The notes beneath the pieces are model-generated. The model was not told the origin of the DNA. It searched no databases and saw only the letters and a list, made by a program, of their open reading frames with translations. Below, piece after piece: positions 1 through 6,762 of a DNA stretch of 64,000 nucleotides. How positions within the stretch are numbered: the stretch's first letter is position 1; every line of letters starts with the position of its first letter. Both the position numbers and the translations under genes were made by a program. The DNA comes from Deltaproteobacteria bacterium HGW-Deltaproteobacteria-6 (GTDB lineage: Bacteria > Desulfobacterota > Syntrophia > Syntrophales > Smithellaceae). The stretch lies in assembly GCA_002840435.1 (NCBI GenBank), contig PHAT01000007.1:1-64000 (forward strand). Reading direction: 5' to 3'.

Positions 1-71
1 TGGAGCATGAGGGCAAACTGGTTGCATGGGGCGAGGAAAAGAAAGACGACGCCCATGGGCATCACGCGTAA
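1..71 (+). CDS. C-terminal end of an unidentified protein (partial)
   Basis: An open frame enters from the window edge (codons in phase from base 3) and ends at TAA 69-71. The last 22 residues are charged and finish in a His-rich tail (DDAHGHHA). That is too little to name a family. The tail could bind metal, but this is only a guess. A large inverted repeat follows 40 bases downstream. Confidence 0.5.
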   Translation, partial: EHEGKLVAWGEEKKDDAHGHHA

Positions 72-110
72 GATGTTTTATATGCCCTGATTTCAGCAAT
101 AGTGTTATTC

Positions 111-164
111 AATTCAGGGAACGGTTTCAATAGCCTGAAGGCTACAGGGACCGTTCCCTGAATT
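111..164. repeat. Long nested inverted repeat (REP-like or terminator)
   Basis: A perfect 15-bp arm, AATTCAGGGAACGGT (111-125), is mirrored at 150-164. A second stem, TAGCC/GGCTA (131-135 and 140-144), lies inside. The right side (145-160) can also fold on itself through CAGGGA/TCCCTG. No T-tract follows, so a simple intrinsic terminator is less likely than a REP-type element or a cruciform mRNA end. Confidence 0.65.
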
Positions 165-308
165 CATTTATGATCAGATCGACTCATCGAACAAAAATCT
201 CTCAGCACTAAGCTATTGAAACGTTGCCGACCGGTTATCGTCCAACATAATTAATCGGCAAACGCTCTCTATTCTGATGCCTTCCCTTTACTTAAATATT
301 GTGCGTCG

Positions 309-337
309 TTGACAGGACGGGAATATTTTTGTATGAA
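309..337 (+). promoter_or_regulatory. Sigma-70-type promoter upstream of modA
   Basis: TTGACA (309-314), a 17-base spacer and TATGAA (332-337). The consensus -35, ideal spacing and four matches in the -10 make this the best promoter in the region. The predicted start near 344 touches the palindrome at 347-372. Another TATAAT at 537-542 lacks a good -35. Confidence 0.55.
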
Positions 338-346
338 CCCCCTTAT

Positions 347-372
347 TATATATGTCAATTATGACCTATATT
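347..372. promoter_or_regulatory. Operator-like palindrome at the modA promoter
   Basis: Arms TATATATGTCA (347-357) and TGACCTATATT (362-372) are reverse complements at 9 of 11 positions around a 4-base centre. Its place at the predicted transcription start is typical of a repressor site. It is not a recognisable ModE consensus, so the regulator is unknown. Confidence 0.4.
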
Positions 373-486
373 AGTTTTGCTATAGATAATTTGCAGTAAA
401 ATGAATATAAATATGATCTACTAGGTCCGGCATTTTGCTTTTGAGAGGCTTTTGCCGCGCAGATTGAGAAGCTATATAGACATGGC

Positions 487-515
487 AGACAAACCGCGAC
501 GAAAGCGGGATGTCT
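487..515 (+). promoter_or_regulatory. Leader hairpin in the modA 5' region
   Basis: AGACA (487-491) pairs with TGTCT (511-515), and CCGC (494-497) with GCGG (505-508). A small AA/GA internal loop separates them and GACGAAA caps the hairpin. It is a stable element within a roughly 230-base leader. I could not match it to the molybdenum-cofactor riboswitch or another known class. Confidence 0.35.
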
Positions 516-577
516 TTTGCGATATCATGTGTTATTTATAATACGTTAGAGACTGTTTTTAAAGAAAGGTAGCCCCT

Positions 578-1324
578 GTGAAATATTATCGGCTTTCTGT
601 TGCTTTTATTCTGGTCATGCTGCTGATGTCCTTTACCGCCCTGGCTCAGGAAAAAATTTCTGTTGCCGTTGCCGCCAACTTTGCATCAGCCTTCAAAGAG
701 CTTGCGATGGATTTTGAGGAAAAAACGGGGGTGAAGGTTGAAACTGCTTATGCGTCGACCGGCAGCCTCTATGATCAGATTAAAAGCGGTGCGCTTTACG
801 ATATTTTTTTGTCCGCTGATGAACAGCGGCCGGATCTTCTGCAAAAAGAAGGATGGACGGAAGGTACTTTTATTTACGCACGGGGAAAGGTAATTCTCTG
901 GTCGGCCAGTGAGGCTTTTTGCAAGGCTGCAAAATGGCAGGATGCTCTGAATAGTGACAAGATTAAAAAGATTGCTATCGCTGATTACCTGCTTGATCCA
1001 TACGGCGCCGCGGCTAAAGTAGCACTGCAAAAAGCCGGACGGTGGGATGCTCTGCAAAGCAAACTGGTGAATACGCAGGATGTTGTCCAGTCTTTTCAAT
1101 ATGCGAACAGGTCTGCGGCAGATGCCGGTTTTTGCGCTCTCTCGGTCACAGCCGACCCTCAAGGGAAAAACGGTTGCTTTTTTATTGTTGCGGAAGCACC
1201 GGATATTGTTCAAGCAGCCTGCATGGCAAAAAAAACCGGGAACAAAGTTAACGCTGAATTATTTGTGGCTTACCTGCTTTGTAATGATGCCTTAAATATT
1301 AGAAAGAAGTATGGGTATCGTTAA
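578..1324 (+). CDS. modA: Molybdate/tungstate ABC transporter periplasmic binding protein ModA
   Basis: A 248-aa extracytoplasmic solute-binding protein of the ModA type. It starts at GTG 578 behind a GAAAGG ribosome site at 563-568. Residues 1-23 form a signal peptide (basic start, hydrophobic core, ALAQ end). The mature N-terminus ISVAVAANF...AFKEL, the motif STGSLYDQI and the run GALYDIFLSADEQ are the conserved oxyanion-binding features of ModA proteins. It carries several cysteines, more than usual for a periplasmic protein. No ModB permease or ModC ATPase is adjacent, so it must use a transporter encoded elsewhere or serve another role in metal handling. It heads a same-strand group with an FmdE gene and a DUF364 gene. 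Molybdate and tungstate cannot be told apart from sequence alone. Confidence 0.85.
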   Translation: MKYYRLSVAFILVMLLMSFTALAQEKISVAVAANFASAFKELAMDFEEKTGVKVETAYASTGSLYDQIKSGALYDIFLSADEQRPDLLQKEGWTEGTFIYARGKVILWSASEAFCKAAKWQDALNSDKIKKIAIADYLLDPYGAAAKVALQKAGRWDALQSKLVNTQDVVQSFQYANRSAADAGFCALSVTADPQGKNGCFFIVAEAPDIVQAACMAKKTGNKVNAELFVAYLLCNDALNIRKKYGYR

Positions 1325-1399
1325 ATGGATAATTTTGCATTTTACGAGATACCAGTTCCCGTCACGACTGCGATAACGACAAAGGAGTAAAAATAATTT

Positions 1400-1999
1400 A
1401 TGAATATCTGCGCCTATTCTTATGAAGAATATCTCAGCCTGGTGAAGTCTTTTCACGGCCATCTGGCGCCCGGTTTGCTTATCGGCGGTTTTATGGTTGA
1501 TCTGGCTATGAAAAATTTGCCGGAGGGAGAGTTCTTTGACGCGCTGTGCGAAACACCGGTTTGCCTACCTGACTCGATCCAGATTCTGACGCCCTGTACG
1601 GTAGGCAACGGATGGCTCAGTATTGTGAATTTCGGTAAATTTGCTGTGACGCTATACGAAAAATATACCGGCAAAGGTGTGCGGGTTTATCTGGACATGG
1701 AGAAGCTGAATGCCTGGCCGGAAATACGGGACTGGTATCTCAAAAAAAAGAAAAAGCACGAACAAAATTCCGATGCTTTGCTGGCGCAAATCAAAGAAGC
1801 GGGACACGGGCTCCTGAGTATCCAGCATGTGCAGGTTGAAGCGGAAAAAGTCCGCCGCAAGAAACTTGGACCGGCGGGTGTTTGTCCTGTCTGTGGCGAA
1901 GCCTATCCGATCAAGGATGGCGATCAATGCCGCAATTGCCAGGGCGACACTCCTTATCGTGATGTTGTTGCCGTAAAAATGCCGAAGAAAAATGTTTAA
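1400..1999 (+). CDS. FmdE-family protein (formylmethanofuran dehydrogenase subunit E-like)
   Basis: A 199-aa protein with two recognisable parts. Residues 10-80 carry the FmdE signature FHGHLAPG (18-25) and a Cys-containing TPCTVGNG (64-71). Residues 162-180 form a zinc ribbon (C162, C165, C177, C180). FmdE-like proteins occur in many anaerobes that lack methanogenesis and are often found beside molybdate/tungstate transporters or molybdoenzymes; their biochemical role is unsettled. Here it sits between modA and a DUF364 gene, which fits a job in molybdenum or tungsten handling. An AAAGGAG ribosome site (1380-1386) precedes ATG 1400. Confidence 0.85.
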   Translation: MNICAYSYEEYLSLVKSFHGHLAPGLLIGGFMVDLAMKNLPEGEFFDALCETPVCLPDSIQILTPCTVGNGWLSIVNFGKFAVTLYEKYTGKGVRVYLDMEKLNAWPEIRDWYLKKKKKHEQNSDALLAQIKEAGHGLLSIQHVQVEAEKVRRKKLGPAGVCPVCGEAYPIKDGDQCRNCQGDTPYRDVVAVKMPKKNV

Positions 2000-2094
2000 A
2001 GCGCTGATTGGCAAGTGCGCTGACAAAGATTATTCATTTCTCCTTAATACCCCTTCCCAGAGGGGGCTTAAATTCCCGAAGGAATAATTTCCAT

Positions 2095-2856
2095 ATGCTC
2101 AAACGGGGTTCTATTCTGAATCGTCTTTATGAAAGGCTTGAGCCGGTTGCAAAAGAACGGCGTATTGCCGATCTGCGTGTGGGCTTGAGTTACGTTGGAG
2201 TAAAGCTGGATGATGAGCAATCGGGACTGGCCGCGGTGCTGACGGACATCACACCCGGAGGCTGTAAGATTTTGTCAGACGCCGGACGGTATGCCGGTTT
2301 ACCTGCATTAAACCTGCTCTTATATGTGAAAGATAGTAAAAACGCTTTACAACGGGCCATCGGGCTGGCTACTGCCAACGCGCTGATCGCACAGCCTGCC
2401 GATACGACCGAAGATCGTGAGGCAACGACATATTTCAATCTTAAACCGGGTGAAAAAGTGGTGATGGTCGGCCTTTTTTCACCGCTGGTCGAACGTATCC
2501 GCGCCACCGGCGCCATTTTGACTGTGATTGAAAAAAATCCTGAACGCCTGGAATTGCTCTCGCCTGATGATAAGCGACAAGCGCTCCAAGGTTGTGATGT
2601 TGCCATTATTACCGCCACTACGGTTCTGAATGATACGTTTGAGGAAACCATCGCTGCTTTGAACAAGCCACGCGTCGTAGCGTTGATGGGGCCATCGACA
2701 CCGCTTCTGCCGGATATTTTTCGCGACACGCCTGTTACGCATCTGGGGGGGGCGGTGGTTGCCGATTCCCGACGGGTATTGCAGATTATCTCCGAAGGTG
2801 GAGGCACGCCGGCACTCCGGCGTTATCTGCGCTTTGTGAATCTGATTTTAAACTGA
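2095..2856 (+). CDS. DUF364/DUF4213 putative metal-chelation protein
   Basis: A 253-aa cytoplasmic protein resembling the DUF4213/DUF364 family, annotated elsewhere as putative heavy-metal chelation proteins. The N-terminal part (1-90) contains the VGLSYVGV and TDITPGGCKIL stretches. The C-terminal part (120-250) is a Rossmann-like domain: a VVMVGLFSPLVERIR segment, IEKNPERL, then VAIITATTVLNDTFEE, VALMGPSTPLLPDIF and a GGGTP near the end. I chose ATG 2095 because GAAGGA lies just upstream; an upstream in-frame start at 2008 would add 29 residues that do not look conserved. Family members often neighbour Mo/W or siderophore transport genes, matching modA and fmdE here. Substrate unknown. Confidence 0.75.
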   Translation: MLKRGSILNRLYERLEPVAKERRIADLRVGLSYVGVKLDDEQSGLAAVLTDITPGGCKILSDAGRYAGLPALNLLLYVKDSKNALQRAIGLATANALIAQPADTTEDREATTYFNLKPGEKVVMVGLFSPLVERIRATGAILTVIEKNPERLELLSPDDKRQALQGCDVAIITATTVLNDTFEETIAALNKPRVVALMGPSTPLLPDIFRDTPVTHLGGAVVADSRRVLQIISEGGGTPALRRYLRFVNLILN

Positions 2857-2949
2857 AAAATCCAAAAAGAATTAAATCCAGATGCGCCGGTTATTGCGGC
2901 TCTTCATCACCCTTCAAGCAGCATATTCATGTTTGCAGGTGGAAGAAGA

Positions 2950-3180
2950 AAAGAAGGCGGGCCACAATATGACCCGCCTTTCCGCTGGTGGTTAGAAATT
3001 TAGTTAACTTTTGCAACCGTTCCGCCTGGCGTTCGAGATGCAATCAGTATTGTCTAGTGTTCTTCAGGTGGTTTTCCAACAGCTTTGCCATTAGCGGTGG
3101 TTCCCCTCCTTTGCCGATTATTCCTGGTGTTTAAAAAGTCCTTTTTCTTGATCAGGCAACCGGTTCCTGCCCTTTTCCTT
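2950..3180 (-). ncRNA. Candidate small RNA or micro-ORF transcript on the minus strand
   Basis: Reading the minus strand there is TTGATT (3216-3211), a 17-base spacer and TAAAAA (3193-3188), predicting a start near 3180. The hairpin at 2954-2980 followed by T-rich sequence would end it, giving about 230 nt. Inside lies AAAGGAGG and, 13 bases on, a 15-codon ORF (3091-3044, MAKLLENHLKNTRQY). Promoter, ribosome site and terminator line up, but each is common by chance. Confidence 0.25.
2954..2980. terminator. Hairpin terminator after the DUF364 gene, possibly bidirectional
   Basis: AAGGCGGG (2954-2961) pairs perfectly with CCCGCCTT (2973-2980) across an 11-base loop. On the plus strand only a short T-run follows. 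On the minus strand a longer T-rich stretch follows, so the hairpin may work better for a minus-strand transcript. Confidence 0.55.
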
Positions 3181-3658
3181 TGGTGATTTTTTAGCACTTA
3201 ATAACGGATAAATCAAGAAAAAAATCAATATATGGTGTTTTTCTTTAAAGGTAACACAATGGGTAGTGTTGAAAATGTAAGAAAAGGATGATTAGAAATT
3301 AATAGTTCTTCTCCCGCGCAAGGTCTATCAGCAAATCAAAACAGTTTGGATGATATGAATTCGGTCAGATGGCCATGGTTGACAAGAATGATTCACGGAA
3401 TTAAGTTAAAACAAATGCTTTGAAAAATTAGTGAATTCTTATTTTCTATCGGTGTTTTATGAAAAAGGCTCCCTTGAAATTTCCCATGTAAGGCCTCCCG
3501 GATGGTTGTTGTCCCGGAGGTTGAGTATCTTCTGCATATGGAAAGACCGTGATGCAGAATCGCATCGGAGCCGTAAATATTAATAAAAGTGGATCTTTAA
3601 ATAATCATTTGCGGTTGTCGAAAGGGATGATGTATCAGCGCAAGAAAGGAGGGTTGCT

Positions 3659-3832
3659 ATGTCGAAACTGAATTTGACGCCAGAGGAGGAAGCCAAGATT
3701 TTGGAGATCCTTGAAAGATACCTTCCGGAGTTGGAAAATGAAACGGTCCACACGGACAACAAGGAACTCCGCATGTTCTTTAAAGAGCGACAGGCATTCA
3801 TGCAGGATTTAATGCGGCGTCTGAAAAGTTGA
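3659..3832 (+). CDS. Small hypothetical protein, 57 aa
   Basis: ATG 3659 follows a strong AAGAAAGGAGGG ribosome site (3642-3653) at good spacing, and the frame ends with TGA 3830-3832. The product is charged, Cys-free and predicted mostly helical: it opens MSKLNLTPEEEAKILEIL, has an acidic middle and ends in basic QDLMRRLKS. No signal peptide or membrane segment is seen. Its isolation and strong ribosome site suggest a real small cytosolic protein. A terminator-type hairpin begins 64 bases downstream. I do not recognise a family. Confidence 0.55.
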   Translation: MSKLNLTPEEEAKILEILERYLPELENETVHTDNKELRMFFKERQAFMQDLMRRLKS

Positions 3833-3895
3833 ATCCAGACAGATTATTTTTCGGCTTGTTGCATTCCCGCATGCCTGAGGACACATTTTTTCCGT

Positions 3896-3948
3896 TACGC
3901 CTGACGGACAGGGTGATACTGTCCCCTGTTTTCAGGCGTAGTTTTTTT
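3896..3948 (+). terminator. Nested hairpin terminator after the 57-aa gene
   Basis: Outer stem TACGCCTGA (3896-3904) with TCAGGCGTA (3932-3940). Inner stem GGACAG (3906-3911) with CTGTCC (3919-3924). A run of seven T follows at 3942-3948. The GGACAG/CTGTCC core resembles REP-like repeats, so this may be a repeat that also terminates transcription. Confidence 0.55.
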
Positions 3949-4105
3949 AACAACATCAGTTGCTGTTTGCAGGACTTCCAGGCAGAAGCGCATTCGATGA
4001 ATAGATCATCCGGATTCACAGCCAGCAGGTTTTTAACGATGATTTTGTAAATGAAGGATTGTTTATTTTAATATTTCCGGTAAAAAACATTCCTGACGAT
4101 AATGA

Positions 4106-4134
4106 TTGACAAATCCGCTTCTTAGTAATAACAT
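4106..4134 (+). promoter_or_regulatory. Promoter upstream of the heptose kinase gene
   Basis: TTGACA (4106-4111), 17 bases, TAACAT (4129-4134). The predicted start lies near 4141, giving an 80-base leader that includes the hairpin at 4161-4181. Confidence 0.6.
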
Positions 4135-4160
4135 CGCCCAACTTTTTAAACAAAAAATAT

Positions 4161-4181
4161 AGCGCATACGGCGCTTTTTTT
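4161..4181 (+). terminator. Terminator-like hairpin in the heptose kinase leader
   Basis: AGCGC (4161-4165) and GCGCT (4171-4175) form a 5-bp stem with loop ATACG, followed by T4176-T4181. It sits only about 20 bases after the predicted start, so it may attenuate the operon or end an upstream transcript. Confidence 0.45.
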
Positions 4182-4221
4182 ACTTTTTAGGGTCATAATT
4201 TTTCAGGAGTTTTACGGATAC

Positions 4222-5211
4222 GTGAATAAAGATATCACGAAGAAGAAAGCATTGGAAATCATTAGAAATTTCCCATGCGCCGGCGTGCTGGTGGTCGGAG
4301 ACGTCATGGTCGATCATTTCATCTGGGGTAAGGTAGCGCGGATTTCTCCTGAAGCACCTGTGCCGGTGGTCGATGTTCAAAAAGACTCTGTGATGATGGG
4401 CGGCTGCGCTAATGTCCTCAATACGATTTATGCCATGGGCGGCAGAGTTTTTGTTGCCGGTGTGATTGGGGCCGATGATATCGGCCGCGGGCTGTTGTCG
4501 CAATTAAAAGAGCGGGATATTGATACAGCCGGCATCATAATCGAGAAGGGAAGGCCGACAACGCTGAAGACGAGAATTGTTGCGCACGGACAGCAGGTTG
4601 TTCGGTTTGATAAGGAAAGCCGGATGCCAATTCCGAAAAGAAGTGTCGCTAAAATTCTCGATTATGTAAAATCTCTGCGCGATAAGATTGGCACCATCGT
4701 GATTTCCGATTACAGCAAAGGTGTTGTATCCAGAGAATTGATCAATGGCATAAAAAGCATTGCCGCAGATACAAAAATGTATTTGTGCGTTGATCCGAAG
4801 CAAAGTGATTTTTCGGTTTACGCTGGCGCCCATGTCATCACGCCCAATCACCATGAGGCCCAGCGCGCAGCCGGGATGGAAATTGCCAATGGAGATGATC
4901 TGCTGAAGTTGGGAGAGACGCTGCTCACAAGATTTGACTTTCAGGCTCTGCTGGTGACGCGGGGCGAAGAAGGTATGAGTCTTTTTGAAAGGGGTCGTAA
5001 GATTGTCCACACGCACTTTCCAGCGCAGGCGAAGGAAATTTACGACGTGACGGGGGCCGGAGATACCGTCATCGGTGTGCTGGCCCTGGCGCTGGCCGCA
5101 CAAGCGAATCTGAAAGAGGCAACGTCTCTGGCTAATCACGCCGCTGGTATTGTGGTGGGCAAGGTAGGGACGTCCACGGTTTCACGGGAAGAATTGATCA
5201 GTGTATTATGA
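4222..5211 (+). CDS. rfaE1: D-glycero-beta-D-manno-heptose-7-phosphate kinase (RfaE1/HldE kinase domain)
   Basis: A 329-aa PfkB-family sugar kinase that phosphorylates heptose 7-phosphate at C1 in ADP-heptose synthesis for LPS inner core. It begins at GTG 4222 behind CAGGAG. Visible motifs are the substrate-site GGCAN (60-64), the DPK segment near 191, TPNHHEA (208-213) and the PfkB signature VTGAGDT (276-282) with the predicted catalytic base D281. It is the kinase half only; the adenylyltransferase domain found in the fused E. coli HldE is absent and must be a separate gene. The stop overlaps the start of the DUF4416 gene (ATGA), so the two are translationally coupled. Confidence 0.92.
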   Translation: MNKDITKKKALEIIRNFPCAGVLVVGDVMVDHFIWGKVARISPEAPVPVVDVQKDSVMMGGCANVLNTIYAMGGRVFVAGVIGADDIGRGLLSQLKERDIDTAGIIIEKGRPTTLKTRIVAHGQQVVRFDKESRMPIPKRSVAKILDYVKSLRDKIGTIVISDYSKGVVSRELINGIKSIAADTKMYLCVDPKQSDFSVYAGAHVITPNHHEAQRAAGMEIANGDDLLKLGETLLTRFDFQALLVTRGEEGMSLFERGRKIVHTHFPAQAKEIYDVTGAGDTVIGVLALALAAQANLKEATSLANHAAGIVVGKVGTSTVSREELISVL

Positions 5212-5741
5212 GTAAACCGATGCAGACGCTGCCGGTCAAGCTGGTCTTCAGTGTTTTTGCCCCGGCGCCCGAAATACTAAACGATACCATTAAAAAGTTG
5301 TCCGTTCTTTACGGCCAGCCGGATTACGTCAGTGAACAGATGCCCTTTGATTATACGGATTATTATCACCCGGAAATGGGTGGGGAGCTTGTCCGGCGCT
5401 TTCTGTCGATGGAAAAATTAATCCGGCCGGAAACATTACCGGACATCAAGCTTACGACGAATGAAATCGAAAAAGAATCGGCAGTTGATGGTCGCAGGCT
5501 TGTAAACATTGATCCCGGTTATCTGTCCCAGGCTCATCTGATTCTGGCTACCGGGAAGGGTTATACGCACCGTCCATATTTACGCGACGGAATTTACGCG
5601 GATTTAACCCTTATTTATCAGGGAAAAAAGTTTTGTGCTTTGCCCTGGACGTATCCTGATTATGCGGATGAAAAACAACTGACGATGCTCATGGCTATCC
5701 GGTCGCGATATTTGTTGCAGTTAGGGGCCGTTAAGAAATAA
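5208..5741 (+). CDS. DUF4416 family protein
   Basis: A 177-aa soluble protein resembling DUF4416, a family of unknown function seen mainly in Deltaproteobacteria and relatives. Conserved-looking stretches are the PVKLVFSVFAP start, MPFDYTDYYHPEMG (45-58), the central NIDPGYLSQAHLILATGKG (101-119), and YLRDGIYADLTLIY followed by the FPWTYPDY-like end (LPWTYPDYAD). The start overlaps the rfaE1 stop by four bases. The constant pairing with heptose kinase and yicC suggests a link to envelope or RNA metabolism, but nothing in the sequence shows an activity. Confidence 0.8.
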   Translation: MSKPMQTLPVKLVFSVFAPAPEILNDTIKKLSVLYGQPDYVSEQMPFDYTDYYHPEMGGELVRRFLSMEKLIRPETLPDIKLTTNEIEKESAVDGRRLVNIDPGYLSQAHLILATGKGYTHRPYLRDGIYADLTLIYQGKKFCALPWTYPDYADEKQLTMLMAIRSRYLLQLGAVKK

Positions 5742-5784
5742 CGGTTACATTTTTAGCCGTTTCGTTACGGCCCCTTATGCCGGT

Positions 5785-5790
5785 TATAAT
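5785..5790 (+). promoter_or_regulatory. Possible -10 element upstream of yicC
   Basis: A perfect TATAAT lies 90 bases before yicC in the 138-bp gap after the DUF4416 gene. The -35 region at correct spacing (5761-5767) is a poor match, so an activator may be needed or the match may be chance. Confidence 0.3.
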
Positions 5791-5879
5791 GTTAAAATGT
5801 GACAGTTATTATTGAACAACGGCTCAAAAATGGCTGAGGCAATATAGAAAGAAATAATTTCGCAAAAAAAGGTTTGAAG

Positions 5880-6758
5880 ATGATTAAAAGCATGACTGGT
5901 TATGGCCGGGTGGAGGCGCTCTGTGATGGACGGAATATTGTCGTCGAGGCAAAATCCGTGAATCACCGTTTTCTGGAAATCGGCTTGCGGACTCCCGCTT
6001 TGCTTTATCCGTTGGAGATGGAGTATAAAAAGAAAATAGGGGAAAGATTCAAGCGCGGCCGCATCGATGTTTCGATCCGCCTGGAGGGAGAGGGTGCCGA
6101 ACCATCCAGGGTGAATTTAAACATGGAGGTGGCCCGTGACTACTTTGGTGTTTTGACCAGGCTGAGAAATGAATTCGACATTCAGGAGCCGGTCAGCCTT
6201 AAAAACCTCACCAGCTTTCGGGATATTTTCACGCCGCCTACGGAAACACAATTGGATGCCGGGTTTCTGGATCAGGTGGAAAAAACGCTGCAAGAAGCGT
6301 TGTCCATGCTGGTCAATATGAGGCAGGATGAAGGGATTGCTTTGTTCTCGGATATGCAAATGAGACTGCGGTCCATTCAGGAAACGATGGAAACCATTCG
6401 ATTACGCGCGCCGCAGGTTGTTCTGGAGTATCAAAAGCGTCTTTCGGACAGGATCAAGGAACTGACGGCGGGATTTGAGATGGACGCCGCCCGTCTGGCC
6501 CAGGAAGTGGCGATTATGGCGGATCGATGCGATATTACGGAAGAGATTGTCCGCATGCAAAGCCATATCGGTCAGTTCGAAGCCCTGCTGCAAAGCGATG
6601 AAGCTGAAGGCAGGAAAATCGACTTCCTTCTCCAGGAAATGAACCGTGAAATTAACACGATTGGTTCCAAAGGCAATGATGTGGAAATTGCGCGTCAGGT
6701 CATTGACGCGAAAAGTGAACTGGGCAAGTTGCGGGAACAGGCGCAGAATATTGAGTAG
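5880..6758 (+). CDS. yicC: YicC family endoribonuclease
   Basis: A 292-aa protein of the YicC/YloC family; E. coli YicC is an RNase implicated in small-RNA turnover. The N-terminal hallmark is SMTGYGR (4-10), followed by VVEAKSVNHRFLE. The C-terminal half is helical and carries the conserved RCDITEE and GRKIDFLLQEMNREINTIGSK stretches. ATG 5880 gives the family-standard MIKSMTGYG start; an in-frame TTG at 5874 would add only two residues. It is followed after four bases by gmk, a common pairing in bacteria. Confidence 0.92.
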   Translation: MIKSMTGYGRVEALCDGRNIVVEAKSVNHRFLEIGLRTPALLYPLEMEYKKKIGERFKRGRIDVSIRLEGEGAEPSRVNLNMEVARDYFGVLTRLRNEFDIQEPVSLKNLTSFRDIFTPPTETQLDAGFLDQVEKTLQEALSMLVNMRQDEGIALFSDMQMRLRSIQETMETIRLRAPQVVLEYQKRLSDRIKELTAGFEMDAARLAQEVAIMADRCDITEEIVRMQSHIGQFEALLQSDEAEGRKIDFLLQEMNREINTIGSKGNDVEIARQVIDAKSELGKLREQAQNIE

Positions 6759-6762
6759 AAAT

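Larger units (their letters stand above)
72..577 (+). other. 506-bp intergenic region with inverted repeat, promoter, operator-like palindrome and leader hairpin
   Basis: No convincing gene lies here. It holds, in order: a 54-bp inverted repeat (111-164), a good sigma-70-type promoter (309-337), an imperfect palindrome at its predicted start (347-372), and a leader of about 230 bases before modA with a stable hairpin at 487-515. The layout suggests regulated expression of modA and the two genes after it. Confidence 0.6.
2857..3658. other. 802-bp gene-poor region
   Basis: No ORF of convincing length or composition. It contains a GC-rich hairpin (2954-2980) after the DUF364 gene, a minus-strand promoter-like signal (3188-3216) that could drive a short RNA ending at that hairpin, and a bulged hairpin (3494-3520). 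The leader of the 57-aa gene at 3659 closes it. The DNA is AT-rich between 3190 and 3480. Confidence 0.6.
3833..4221. other. 389-bp intergenic region with two terminator-like hairpins and a promoter
   Basis: Contains a nested hairpin with T-tract (3896-3948), a promoter (4106-4134) and a short terminator-like hairpin (4161-4181) directly after that promoter. Small ORFs on both strands here lack ribosome sites. The 7-bp ends TGAATCC at 3830 and, inverted, at 4018 surround the nested hairpin almost symmetrically. Confidence 0.5.

Noticed and set aside
421-577. Molybdenum-cofactor or c-di-GMP riboswitch in the modA leader
   Set aside because: Parts such as AAACC and a GNAA-like loop are suggestive, but the second conserved helix and junction bases of either class are not present.
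686-1213. 175-codon minus-strand ORF over modA
   Set aside because: Antisense shadow of a well-supported gene, with Arg/Ser-rich composition and no ribosome site.
2008-2094. Upstream extension of the DUF364 gene
   Set aside because: The first 29 residues look like translated intergenic DNA, and ATG 2095 has its own GAAGGA site.
3231-3297. 19-codon plus-strand ORF in the gene desert
   Set aside because: No ribosome site and no recognisable composition.
3798-4050. 73-codon ORFs on both strands
   Set aside because: They run through the nested terminator hairpin and start at GTG/TTG without ribosome sites.
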